Assembly (NCBI GenBank): GCA_021851885.1
Contig: JAJZBS010000019.1
Coordinates: forward strand, 1-33,435
Length of the DNA stretch: 33,435 nt
DNA from: Actinomycetes bacterium
GTDB taxonomy: Bacteria; Actinomycetota; Acidimicrobiia; Acidimicrobiales; JAMCQF01
Direction of reading: 5' to 3'
The notes beneath the pieces were generated by a model. The model was not told the origin of the DNA and did no database searches. It was given only the letters and a program-made list of their open reading frames with translations. Below, one piece after another: positions 23,801 through 30,959 of this stretch; position 1 is the first letter of the stretch; each line of letters starts with the position of its first letter. A program made the translations under genes and the position numbers.

Positions 23801-23854
23801 GCAGGCGAGCCTACCCAGGCCATCCGCAGATGGCGATTCGGTCGTCTCGCCTGC
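23801..23854. promoter_or_regulatory. Nested inverted repeats over the icd promoter
   Basis: Outer perfect 9-bp arms GCAGGCGAG (23801-23809) and CTCGCCTGC (23846-23854) flank an inner 6-bp dyad, GCCATC-CGCA-GATGGC (23819-23834). The inner dyad lies over the expected -35/spacer of the icd promoter. The outer arm abuts the start codon and covers the -10/+1 interval. A candidate operator pair; if transcribed from metF it could also fold as RNA. Confidence 0.5.
23808..23813 (-). promoter_or_regulatory. Leaderless -10 box (TAGGCT) of icd
   Basis: TAGGCT, CGCCTGC (7 nt), then the ATG at 23798-23800. Confidence 0.6.
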
Positions 23855-23875
23855 GCGGGCTGACCGCCGGTGGGT

Positions 23876-24742
23876 CTAGGCGGAGCCGAGACCGAGCGCG
23901 CGGGCGATCTCGAGGGTCGCCTCCGCCTTGTTGAGTGTGTAGACGTGCAGCCCCGGTGCCCCGGCGTCGACGAGGGCGCTCCCGAGCTCGCAGGCGATCT
24001 CCACGCCGACGCTCCGGACGCTGACGGGATCGTCAGAAACTGCCTCGACGCGGCGTATCACCTCGGCCGGGAGAGCCGCTCCGCACAGCTCCGCCATGCG
24101 CCGCACCGAGCCCGCGTTGAGGATTGGCATGATCCCGGGGAGCACTGGCTTGTCGACTCCTCGCGCCGCGAGATCTTCGACCATTCCGAGGTAGTCGTCG
24201 ACGCGAAAGAAGAACTGGGTCACCGCGAAGTCGGCGACCCGGAGCTTCTCGGCAAGGTACTTCCGGTCTGTGGCGAGGTCCGGCGACTGTGGATGCCCTT
24301 CGGGATGGGCGGCCACCCCGACGCAGAACGGACCAACCTCCTTGACCAACTCGACGACTTCGATCGCGTGATTGAAGTCCCCGGCAGGCCATCCGTCCGC
24401 CCCCGGAGGCGGATCGCCCTTGAGGGCGAGGATGTTCTGCACCCCCGCCTCCCGGTACCCGGTGAGAACGGCAACGAGCTCAGCGCGGCTGTGCGCGACA
24501 CTCGTCAGGTGGGCCATCGGCGTGATGTCCCCGCGGGTGAGAAGCCGGAGGACGACTTCGTGTGTCCGCTCGCGAGTGGATCCGCCGGCGCCGTAGGTCA
24601 CCGAAGCAAAGGTCGGGTGGACAGGCGCGAGCGCGTCGAAGACGTCGTCGAGGCGTGCCGCCGCCTCGTCGGTCTTCGGCGGGGACATCTCCACCGAGAA
24701 GGAGAACCCCTGCGCGAGCAGGGTGTCGATGCGCGCCATCAT
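23876..24742 (-). CDS. metF: 5,10-methylenetetrahydrofolate reductase
   Basis: A 288-residue flavin-dependent TIM-barrel enzyme that reduces methylene-THF to methyl-THF for methionine synthesis. Family residues seen are Glu18 in FSVEMSPPK (equivalent to E. coli Glu28), [14 protein letters not shown] (47-60) and Asp110 in ILALKGDPP, which contacts [14 protein letters not shown] and PGIMPI follow in the usual order. I choose the ATG at 24740-24742 because it overlaps the folD stop as ATGA; a second ATG directly follows. Last gene of the purN-purH-folD-metF run, using the methylene-THF that FolD interconverts. Confidence 0.94.
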   Translation of the reverse strand: MMARIDTLLAQGFSFSVEMSPPKTDEAAARLDDVFDALAPVHPTFASVTYGAGGSTRERTHEVVLRLLTRGDITPMAHLTSVAHSRAELVAVLTGYREAGVQNILALKGDPPPGADGWPAGDFNHAIEVVELVKEVGPFCVGVAAHPEGHPQSPDLATDRKYLAEKLRVADFAVTQFFFRVDDYLGMVEDLAARGVDKPVLPGIMPILNAGSVRRMAELCGAALPAEVIRRVEAVSDDPVSVRSVGVEIACELGSALVDAGAPGLHVYTLNKAEATLEIARALGLGSA

Positions 24743-25659
24743 CCCGGGGCCCGGCGAGACTCCCCGCTGCTGCTGCCCCCGGATTCGGGCGACCACCCCG
24801 TACTGGCCCGCCGTTGCGCCGCTTCGACCGTGTTCACGAGAAGCATGGCCCGCGTCATCGGGCCGACCCCCCCGACGCGGGGGCTCAGCCATCCAGCGAC
24901 GTCGGCGACGTCGTCGGCGACGTCGGAGAGCACCCGTCCGGCGGCGTTGCGGGACACGCCGGCCGCGACGACGGCCGCGCCCGCTTTGACCATGTCACGG
25001 GTCACGAGCCCTGCCGATCCCGCGGCCGCGACGACGACGTCCGCACGGCGGACGTGCTCGCCCAGGTCAGGCACGCCGGTGTGGACGACGGTCACCGCCG
25101 CGTTGCAGCCAGGCCTCTTCGAGGACAGGAGCAGTGCGAGCGGCCGCCCGATCGTCAGGCCGCGTCCGACGATCACCACATGGCGGCCCTCGACGGGGAC
25201 CGCGTAGGTCTCGAGCAACTTGAGGATCCCGGCGGGCGTGCACGGGATCGGGCCGGGAGCCCCCATGACGAGCCGCCCCAGGTTGACGGGGTGAAGCCCG
25301 TCGACGTCCTTGTCGGGGTCGACGGCAAGGAGCGCCGCGTCCTCGCGAAGGCCCGCGGGCAGCGGGAGCTGGATGAGGTAGGCGTCGACCTCGGGATCGG
25401 CGTTGAACAGGGCGATGACCGCATCGAGCTCGGCCTGGGTCGCTCCCTGCGGAAGGTACGTGTGAACGGAGGCGATCCCGATCTGTTCACAGTCACGGTG
25501 CTTCATCTCGACATAGCGCGCGCTCGAGGGGTCGTCGCCGACGAGGATCGTCCCGAGCCCGGGCCGGACCCCGGCGCGGGCCATCTCGGCGACACGGAGG
25601 GTGAGGTCCTCGCGGATGCGCGCGGCAAGTGCCTCGCCGTCAAGGGTTATCGCTGTCAC
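24739..25659 (-). CDS. folD: Bifunctional methylene-THF dehydrogenase / methenyl-THF cyclohydrolase
   Basis: A 306-residue enzyme linking methylene-, methenyl- and 10-formyl-THF. Catalytic Tyr49 and Lys53 lie in [16 protein letters not shown]. Further blocks are [21 protein letters not shown] and the NADP loop [15 protein letters not shown], where the usual GRSxxVGRP reads GRGLTIGRP. The C-terminus carries an extra ~20-residue Ser/Gly-rich tail ([19 protein letters not shown]), longer than typical ~285-residue FolD. GTG start with AAAGG upstream. A near-duplicate of the start region lies in the gap to purH. The stop overlaps metF. Confidence 0.95.
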   Translation of the reverse strand: MTAITLDGEALAARIREDLTLRVAEMARAGVRPGLGTILVGDDPSSARYVEMKHRDCEQIGIASVHTYLPQGATQAELDAVIALFNADPEVDAYLIQLPLPAGLREDAALLAVDPDKDVDGLHPVNLGRLVMGAPGPIPCTPAGILKLLETYAVPVEGRHVVIVGRGLTIGRPLALLLSSKRPGCNAAVTVVHTGVPDLGEHVRRADVVVAAAGSAGLVTRDMVKAGAAVVAAGVSRNAAGRVLSDVADDVADVAGWLSPRVGGVGPMTRAMLLVNTVEAAQRRASTGWSPESGGSSSGESRRAPG

Positions 25660-25698
25660 AGGGTCTACCTTTCCGCCTGTCTGCTCACGGGTCTATCC
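25656..25698 (-). repeat. Imperfect direct repeat at the folD start
   Basis: On the coding strand GGTAGACCCTGTGA (25656-25669, containing the folD GTG) is repeated as GGATAGACCCGTGA (25685-25698), 29 bp apart. The upstream copy also holds a GTG but is stopped after seven codons. Confidence 0.55.
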
Positions 25699-25723
25699 CC
25701 CGTCTGGTCCGTCGTCGTGCCGA

Positions 25724-27280
25724 TCAGTGCCGGAAGTGCCGCTCGCCGGTCAAGACCATCGCGATGCCTTGCTCGTCGGCCGCTGCAACGACCTCTTCGT
25801 CTCGGATCGACCCGCCGGGCTGGACAACGGCGGTCACGCCTGCCGCGACGACTGCGTCGAGCCCGTCACGGAAGGGGAAGAAGGCATCCGATGCACCGGC
25901 ACCGCCAGCGGCGCGCCCGGCAGCCTTCTGCGCGGCGATGGCCGCCGCGTCCTTGCGGTTCTGCTGGCCGGCCCCCACGCCGACGGTCCGGCCCTGCGCG
26001 GCGAGGACGATGGCATTCGATCCCGTGCGACCACAGACGCGCCAGGCAAGCTCCAGATCGTCCCACTCGGACGGCTCCGGGACGCGCTTGGTGACGACAC
26101 GCCAGGTGGAGGGCTCCGCGATGAATCGGTCCTGCTCCTGGACGAGGAGCCCGCCGGACAGGCTCCGGACGCGCAACGCGGGCTCGCCACCGTCTGGCGC
26201 CGGGGCCTGCAGGATCCGCAGCACCTTCCGTTTGGCCGCGAGCATCTCGACGGCACCGGGTCCGTAGGAGCCGGCGATCAGGACGTCGGCCTGGGCGTTC
26301 GCCAGGATCGCCGCCGCGACTTCGGTGGTCACCTCGCCGGCGATGGCCACGATCCCGCCGAACGCCGAGACCGGGTCGCAGTCGAAGGCCCTCTGGTATG
26401 CGTCGAGGATTGAATCGCCGAGCGCGGCTCCACATGCATTCGCGTGCTTGACGATGACGGCCGCGCTCTTGCCCGCGGCGGCGCGCATGGTGAGGATCTC
26501 GTGGACGAGGGCCCACGCCGCGTCGGCGTCGAAGATGTTGAGGTACGACAGCTCCTTGCCCCCGTGCTGGGCGACCGCATCCCACCAGCTCGGCGTCCCG
26601 GCGATCCGGTAGCGGGCGCCCTGCTGGTGCGGGTTCTCGCCGTAACGCAGCGCCTGGGCCTTCTCCAGGACGACCGGGATGCTGTCGGGAAGGGCGCCGT
26701 CGCCACCTTCCGCAGTCGCCGATCCCTCGCCGCCTGCACCGGCGAACCAAGCGGCGATCGCCGCGTCGTAGGCGGCCGTGTGGGCGAATGCGGCTTGCGC
26801 GAGCCGCAAGCGGGTGGCGGCCCCGAGTGCACCGGTCGCGCGCAGCTCGCCAAGGACGACCCCGTAGTCGGCCGGATCGACGACGACGCCGACGTGGGCG
26901 TAGTTCTTCGCCGCGGCGCGCACCATGGTCGGCCCGCCGACGTCGATGAGCTCGACGGAGGGGTCCCGGGTGAAGGGGTAGAGATTGCACACGACAAGGG
27001 AGATCGGCGTGATCTGGCGGGCTGCGAGATCCGCGCGGTGCCGTTCCTTCGACAGGTCGGCGAGGATCCCGCCGTGGATCGCCGGATGCAGCGTCTTGAC
27101 CCGACCGTCGAGCATCTCGGGCGCGCCCGTCACCGATTCGACGGGTCGGTGGTCAAGGCCCCAGGAGTCGAGTGCAGCAGCCGTGCCACCACTCGCTACC
27201 AGCTCCCAGCCCAAGGCCGCGAGGCCGCGGGCGAGCTCCTCAAGGCCGGTCTTGTCGTAAGCCGACAACAGGGCTCTCAT
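25724..27280 (-). CDS. purH: Bifunctional AICAR transformylase / IMP cyclohydrolase
   Basis: A 518-residue enzyme for the last two steps of IMP synthesis. The N-terminal MGS-like cyclohydrolase domain (~1-150) shows LLSAYDKTGLEELARGL, ASGGTA, GRVKTLHPAIHGGIL and NLYPF. The transformylase domain follows, with LRYGENPHQQ and catalytic Lys278-His279 in VIVKHANACGAA (usual KHTNPCG; Thr to Ala and Pro to Ala here). It also shows DPVSAFGGIVA and SNAIVLA ... GVGAGQQNRKDAA. Its ATG overlaps the purN stop (ATGA). It uses 10-formyl-THF, which the adjacent FolD supplies. Confidence 0.96.
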   Translation of the reverse strand: MRALLSAYDKTGLEELARGLAALGWELVASGGTAAALDSWGLDHRPVESVTGAPEMLDGRVKTLHPAIHGGILADLSKERHRADLAARQITPISLVVCNLYPFTRDPSVELIDVGGPTMVRAAAKNYAHVGVVVDPADYGVVLGELRATGALGAATRLRLAQAAFAHTAAYDAAIAAWFAGAGGEGSATAEGGDGALPDSIPVVLEKAQALRYGENPHQQGARYRIAGTPSWWDAVAQHGGKELSYLNIFDADAAWALVHEILTMRAAAGKSAAVIVKHANACGAALGDSILDAYQRAFDCDPVSAFGGIVAIAGEVTTEVAAAILANAQADVLIAGSYGPGAVEMLAAKRKVLRILQAPAPDGGEPALRVRSLSGGLLVQEQDRFIAEPSTWRVVTKRVPEPSEWDDLELAWRVCGRTGSNAIVLAAQGRTVGVGAGQQNRKDAAAIAAQKAAGRAAGGAGASDAFFPFRDGLDAVVAAGVTAVVQPGGSIRDEEVVAAADEQGIAMVLTGERHFRH

Positions 27281-27864
27281 GACGGTGGTGCTCCTTGTTC
27301 CCTGTCCCCCGGGCGGGCCATGAGATCGCGCAGCGCCGCGGGGTACAGACGGCGCTCGACCTCCTTGATGCGTTCGTGCAACGACGCGACCGTGTCGTTG
27401 TCACGGACCTCGACGGCCTCCTGGGCCAAGATCGGTCCGTCGTCGACTTCCACGGTCGCCAGGTGGACCGTACATCCCGTCACCTTCACGCCGGCCGCGA
27501 GGGCGTCTTCGACCGCATGCCACCCCTTGAACGCCGGCAGCAGAGCCGGGTGCGTGTTCACGATGCGCTGCGGGTAGGCATCGTGTGCCGCCTTGCCGAG
27601 GACGGTCCCGAACCCGGCCATGGCGACGAGATCGGCGCCGTGGGAGCGCAGGGCGTCGACGACGTCCTGCGTGTAGGCGTCGCGGTCGAAGTCCGCGCCG
27701 AAGGACGTGCGCTTGACGAGGCGGGCCGGCACGCCGGCGTCCGCGGCGATGTCCAGGGCGGCGCATGGCCGGTCGGACACGACGACGGCAACGGGCAGGC
27801 CGGCTTCTAAGATCGCGCGCAAGATGGTCCCGCTCCCCGACACCAGGACCCCGAGGCCACCCAC
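27277..27864 (-). CDS. purN: Phosphoribosylglycinamide formyltransferase
   Basis: A 195-residue GAR transformylase that transfers formyl from 10-formyl-THF in purine synthesis. The N-terminal phosphate loop is VLVSGSGTILRA. Catalytic residues are Asn103 and His105 (IVNTHPALLPAFKG) and Asp141 (VEVDDGPILAQ). The length is normal. GTG start at 27862-27864, with TAGCGT 6 nt upstream; the TAG of that box is the stop of the aldehyde dehydrogenase gene, so purN can be transcribed apart from the catabolic genes before it. The stop overlaps purH. Confidence 0.95.
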   Translation of the reverse strand: MGGLGVLVSGSGTILRAILEAGLPVAVVVSDRPCAALDIAADAGVPARLVKRTSFGADFDRDAYTQDVVDALRSHGADLVAMAGFGTVLGKAAHDAYPQRIVNTHPALLPAFKGWHAVEDALAAGVKVTGCTVHLATVEVDDGPILAQEAVEVRDNDTVASLHERIKEVERRLYPAALRDLMARPGDREQGAPPS

Positions 27865-27870
27865 GGCGAC

Positions 27871-27876
27871 ACGCTA
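27871..27876 (-). promoter_or_regulatory. Leaderless -10 box (TAGCGT) of purN, overlapping the upstream stop codon
   Basis: TAGCGT begins with the TAG stop (27874-27876) of the aldehyde dehydrogenase gene and is followed by GTCGCC (6 nt) and the purN GTG. Confidence 0.5.
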
Positions 27877-29247
27877 GCCGTCGGCGCTGACGAAGACGTT
27901 CTTGATCTCGGAGTACGAGGAGAGCGCCTCCATGCCCAGCTCGCGACCGAATCCCGACTGGCGCATGCCCCCGAATGGGGTCCCCACCCGGACCGAGGTG
28001 TTCGAGTTGACCGAGAGCGTGCCGGCGGCGACCGCCCGGGCCATGCGCACCGCCCGCGACGAGCTCTGTGTCCAAATCGATCCCGACAGGCCATAGATCG
28101 AGTCGTTGGCGATCCGGACCGCATCCGCTTCGTCGTCGAAAGGGATGACGCAGGCGACCGGGCCGAAGACCTCCTCCCGGGCGACGCGCCACTGGGGGTC
28201 GGCGGGCGCGACGATCGTCGGTGCGAGCCACCAGCCCGGCCTCTCGAAGAAAGAGCTGTCGCGCGACGACACGATCGACGCTCCTGCGGACTCGGCATCG
28301 AGAAAACCGCGGACCGTCTCACGCTGGTCGGACGAGACGAGCGGTCCCATCTCGGTCGCCGGGTCTTCGGGATCCCCGATCGCCAATCGATCTGTCGCGA
28401 CGGACAGGAGCGCGACGAAACGATCGAGGGCACTGCGTTCGACGAGGATGCGACTACGCGCGCAGCAGTCCTGACCCGCGTTGCCGAAGACGGCGAGCGG
28501 GGCGGCCGCGGCGGCGCGCTCCAGGTCGGCGTCGGCGAAGACGACGTTGGCCGACTTCCCCCCCAGCTCGAGGGTGACCCGCTTCAGGGTGGCCGCGGCC
28601 TTCACCATGATCTCGCGCCCCACCTCCGTCGAACCGGTGAATGCCACCTTCGCCACGCCCGGATGCTCCACCAGGCGGTTGCCGACGACGGATCCCCGGC
28701 CGGGGAGCACCTGGAGGACCCCTTCGGGGATCCCGGCCTCGAGGGCGAGCTCGGCGAGGCGCAGGGCGGTCAGCGGCGTCAGCTCCGCCGGCTTGACGAT
28801 GACGGTGTTGCCGCATGCAAGGGCCGGTGCGACCTTCCAGGAGGTGATCGCCAGGGGGAAGTTCCACGGGACGATCGCCGCGACGACGCCGAGGGGCTCG
28901 TGGACCGTGTAGTCCAGCCCTCCGGCGACCGGGACCGTCGTCCCGTGGTGCTTGTCGACGGCGCCCGCGTAGAAGTGGAAGACCTCGGCGACCATGCCGA
29001 TCTCGCCCCGGCTATCGGAGATCGGCTTGCCGACGTTGCGGGTCTCGGTCAGCGCCAGCGCCTCCGCGTTCTCCTCGACCAGCCCGGCGAGGCGGCGCAG
29101 GAGCTGGGCCCGCCGCGCGGGCGCGACGGCGCGCCAGGGACCGAAGGCCTCCTGAGCCCGCGCGACGGCGGCGTCGGTCTCGTCGACACCGGACGATGCC
29201 ACCTCGGCGAACGGGGCACCCGTCGCCGGGTTCACAACGGTCAGCAT
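27874..29247 (-). CDS. NAD(P)-dependent aldehyde dehydrogenase (Rv2858c/AldC-like)
   Basis: A 457-residue ALDH-superfamily enzyme oxidising an aldehyde to an acid. Catalytic and cofactor residues are Asn129 (PWNFPLAI), Lys152 (VIVKPAELTPLT), FTGSTEVGR (203-211), Glu227 (TLELGGKSAN) and Cys261 (NAGQDCCARSR); EEVFGPV and FGGMRQSGFGRELG are also present. It starts almost at the NPATG motif, shorter at the N-terminus than many ALDHs, as in the actinobacterial AldC group. The ATG overlaps the amidotransferase stop by 7 nt. Context suggests it acts on a gamma-glutamylated or free amino-aldehyde; the substrate is inferred. Confidence 0.92.
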   Translation of the reverse strand: MLTVVNPATGAPFAEVASSGVDETDAAVARAQEAFGPWRAVAPARRAQLLRRLAGLVEENAEALALTETRNVGKPISDSRGEIGMVAEVFHFYAGAVDKHHGTTVPVAGGLDYTVHEPLGVVAAIVPWNFPLAITSWKVAPALACGNTVIVKPAELTPLTALRLAELALEAGIPEGVLQVLPGRGSVVGNRLVEHPGVAKVAFTGSTEVGREIMVKAAATLKRVTLELGGKSANVVFADADLERAAAAAPLAVFGNAGQDCCARSRILVERSALDRFVALLSVATDRLAIGDPEDPATEMGPLVSSDQRETVRGFLDAESAGASIVSSRDSSFFERPGWWLAPTIVAPADPQWRVAREEVFGPVACVIPFDDEADAVRIANDSIYGLSGSIWTQSSSRAVRMARAVAAGTLSVNSNTSVRVGTPFGGMRQSGFGRELGMEALSSYSEIKNVFVSADG

Positions 29248-30074
29248 GTCTCGGCTCCTCCCGACGCGCGCCCGGCCAGGTGGTCGGGCTCTTCGATCCG
29301 TTCGGCCGACGCCGGCAAGGGCTCGGGCTTCGCAAGCGCACCGGCCGCATCGACGAGGGCGCTGAACAGGCGCACCTCCCGGTCCTGCTCCGGATGCCAT
29401 TGGACGCCGACGACGAAGCGGCGACCGGGCATCTCGACTGCTTCGACGACGCCCTCAGTGGAGCGGGCGACGACGACCAGCCCCGTCCCGAGACGTGCGA
29501 TCGCCTGATGGTGCGAGCAACTCACGTCGGCGGCGGTCCCGAGGATCCCTGCCAGGCTGCTCCCCTCGTCGATTGCGACACGGACCTTGCCGAAGCGGCC
29601 TCCCCCGGGCTGGTGCCCGTCGTGGCCAAGGCGGTCTGGAAGATGCTGGATGAGATCGCCGCCGCACGCGACGTTGAGGACCTGGACCCCCCGGCAGATG
29701 GCGAGCACGGGCATGTCCCTGTCGAGCGCCGCGGCAAGCAGAGCCAGCTCCGCGGCGTCCCTGTCGGTACGGACTGTCCCGAGCGCCGGGTCCGCCTCAG
29801 CCCTGTAGCGCGCAGGGGCGACATCGGCTCCCCCGGCCAGCACCAGGCCGTCCAGGCTGTCGAGGAACGGCCCGGCACGTACGGCGGCGACGGCGTCCTC
29901 GCTCGTCGCGCCGTGGGGGCTCGATGTCGGCGGTGGGAGCAGCACCGGTTGCCCCCCTCCTGCTTCGACCATCTCGAGGTAGGCCGACTGCACGACGGCC
30001 GCACGCACGTCCCACGCGCCCCATCGCGCCTGCTCCAGATAGGTGGTGACACCGATCAGCGGCGTCTTTCGCAC
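29241..30074 (-). CDS. Class I glutamine amidotransferase-like hydrolase (peptidase C26, PuuD/Rv2859c-like)
   Basis: A 277-residue gamma-glutamyl-GABA-hydrolase-type enzyme expected to remove gamma-glutamyl from a catabolic intermediate. The triad is Cys127 (LAICRGVQVLNVACGGDLIQ), His227 and Glu229 (VVGVQWHPEQD). LVLAGGADVAPARY (78-90) is the usual oxyanion-side motif. I start at the GTG at 30072-30074, which has GAGGAGG four nt upstream. An ATG at 30090-30092, five nt after a TACTGT -10 box, would be a leaderless alternative adding six residues. A ~40-residue charged tail follows the domain. Pairs with the downstream ALDH and the divergent ligase. Exact substrate unknown. Confidence 0.9.
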   Translation of the reverse strand: MRKTPLIGVTTYLEQARWGAWDVRAAVVQSAYLEMVEAGGGQPVLLPPPTSSPHGATSEDAVAAVRAGPFLDSLDGLVLAGGADVAPARYRAEADPALGTVRTDRDAAELALLAAALDRDMPVLAICRGVQVLNVACGGDLIQHLPDRLGHDGHQPGGGRFGKVRVAIDEGSSLAGILGTAADVSCSHHQAIARLGTGLVVVARSTEGVVEAVEMPGRRFVVGVQWHPEQDREVRLFSALVDAAGALAKPEPLPASAERIEEPDHLAGRASGGAETC

Positions 30075-30096
30075 GAATCCTCCTCGACGCATCCCG

Positions 30097-30103
30097 TACA
30101 GTA
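30097..30103. promoter_or_regulatory. Overlapping divergent -10 boxes of the gamma-glutamyl cluster
   Basis: TACAGTA reads as TACAGT on the plus strand (towards the SDR/ligase/kinase genes) and TACTGT on the minus strand (towards the amidotransferase/ALDH genes), so both arms would share one 7-bp core. Confidence 0.5.
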
Positions 30104-30112
30104 GGGCGCTCC

Positions 30113-30128
30113 GTTGCCACCCGGCAAC
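30113..30128. promoter_or_regulatory. Inverted repeat, candidate operator of the divergent cluster
   Basis: GTTGCC-ACCC-GGCAAC is a perfect dyad with 6-bp arms, 10 bp past the shared -10 core, over the predicted start of the SDR transcript. The position suits a repressor; as RNA it is a 5'-leader hairpin before the Shine-Dalgarno GGGAGG. Confidence 0.45.
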
Positions 30129-30155
30129 GAGCACGGGACCCGGACCGGGAGGAGC

Positions 30156-30938
30156 ATGCCGATGGCACGCCTTGACGGCAAGATCGCGATCGTAACCGGC
30201 GGCGGGAGTGGCATCGGCCGCCAGGCCGCCCTGCTCTTCGCGGCCGAAGGCGCCTCCGTGGCTGTCGCCGACATCGACGCTGCCGGCGCCGGATCGGTTG
30301 CCGAGGAGATCAGCGCTGCCGGCGGCAACGCCTTCGCGATCGCCGTCGACGTTGCCGACGAAAGCTCGACGCGCGAGATGGTTGCGCAGGCCGTGGCCAC
30401 CTTCGGGGGGCTCCACGTCCTGTTCAACTGCGCCGGCATCTTCCCCTCCGACGACGGCGGAGTCCTCGACACGCCTCCGGCGACATGGGACCGGGTCATG
30501 GCCGTCAACGCCAAGGGCACCTGGCTCTGCTGCCGGGAGGCGTTGCCGGCGATGCTCGCCTCCGGCGGGGGATCGATCGTCAACGTCGCCTCCTTCGTCG
30601 CCCTCGTCGGCGCAGCGACCGCCCAGGTCGCCTACACGGCGAGCAAGGGAGCCGTCCTCGCCTTCACGCGTGAGATGGCCGTCGAGTACGCCCGCAGGGG
30701 CATCCGCGCCAACGCCATCTGCCCGGGCCCGATCGCGACGCCTCTGCTCGCCGAGCTGCTCGCCGATCCCGCCCAGCGGCAGCGGCGCCTCGTCCACATA
30801 CCCTTCGGCCGTCTCGGCGAAGCCGCCGAGATCGCCCGCGCGGCGCTGTTCCTCGCCTCGGACGACTCCTCGTTCGTCACCGGCTCGGCCCTCGTGGCCG
30901 ACGGGGGCATCACGGCTGCGTACGTGACCCCGGAATGA
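30156..30938 (+). CDS. Short-chain dehydrogenase/reductase
   Basis: A 260-residue classical SDR. The cofactor motif is TGGGSGIG (14-21), with Asp39 at the end of beta-2 (VADID), which favours NAD(H). NCAG (91-94) replaces the common NNAG. The catalytic set is Asn118, Ser146 (VASFVAL), Tyr160 and Lys164 (AYTASKGAVLAF), then ICPGPIATPL. The ATG at 30156 follows GGGAGG by 3 nt; the ATG two codons on (9-nt spacing) is equally likely. First gene of the plus-strand arm, 21 bp before the ligase. The M. tuberculosis gene set Rv2857c-Rv2860c also contains an SDR. Probably oxidises or reduces an alcohol/carbonyl intermediate; substrate unknown. Confidence 0.91.
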   Translation: MPMARLDGKIAIVTGGGSGIGRQAALLFAAEGASVAVADIDAAGAGSVAEEISAAGGNAFAIAVDVADESSTREMVAQAVATFGGLHVLFNCAGIFPSDDGGVLDTPPATWDRVMAVNAKGTWLCCREALPAMLASGGGSIVNVASFVALVGAATAQVAYTASKGAVLAFTREMAVEYARRGIRANAICPGPIATPLLAELLADPAQRQRRLVHIPFGRLGEAAEIARAALFLASDDSSFVTGSALVADGGITAAYVTPE

Positions 30939-30959
30939 CGCAGATGCCATGATGCGGGG

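Noticed and set aside
23801-23854. A riboswitch in an icd 5' leader
   Set aside because: TAGGCT 7 nt before the ATG means icd's own transcript would have no leader, so the element is more likely DNA-level control. It matches no riboswitch I know.
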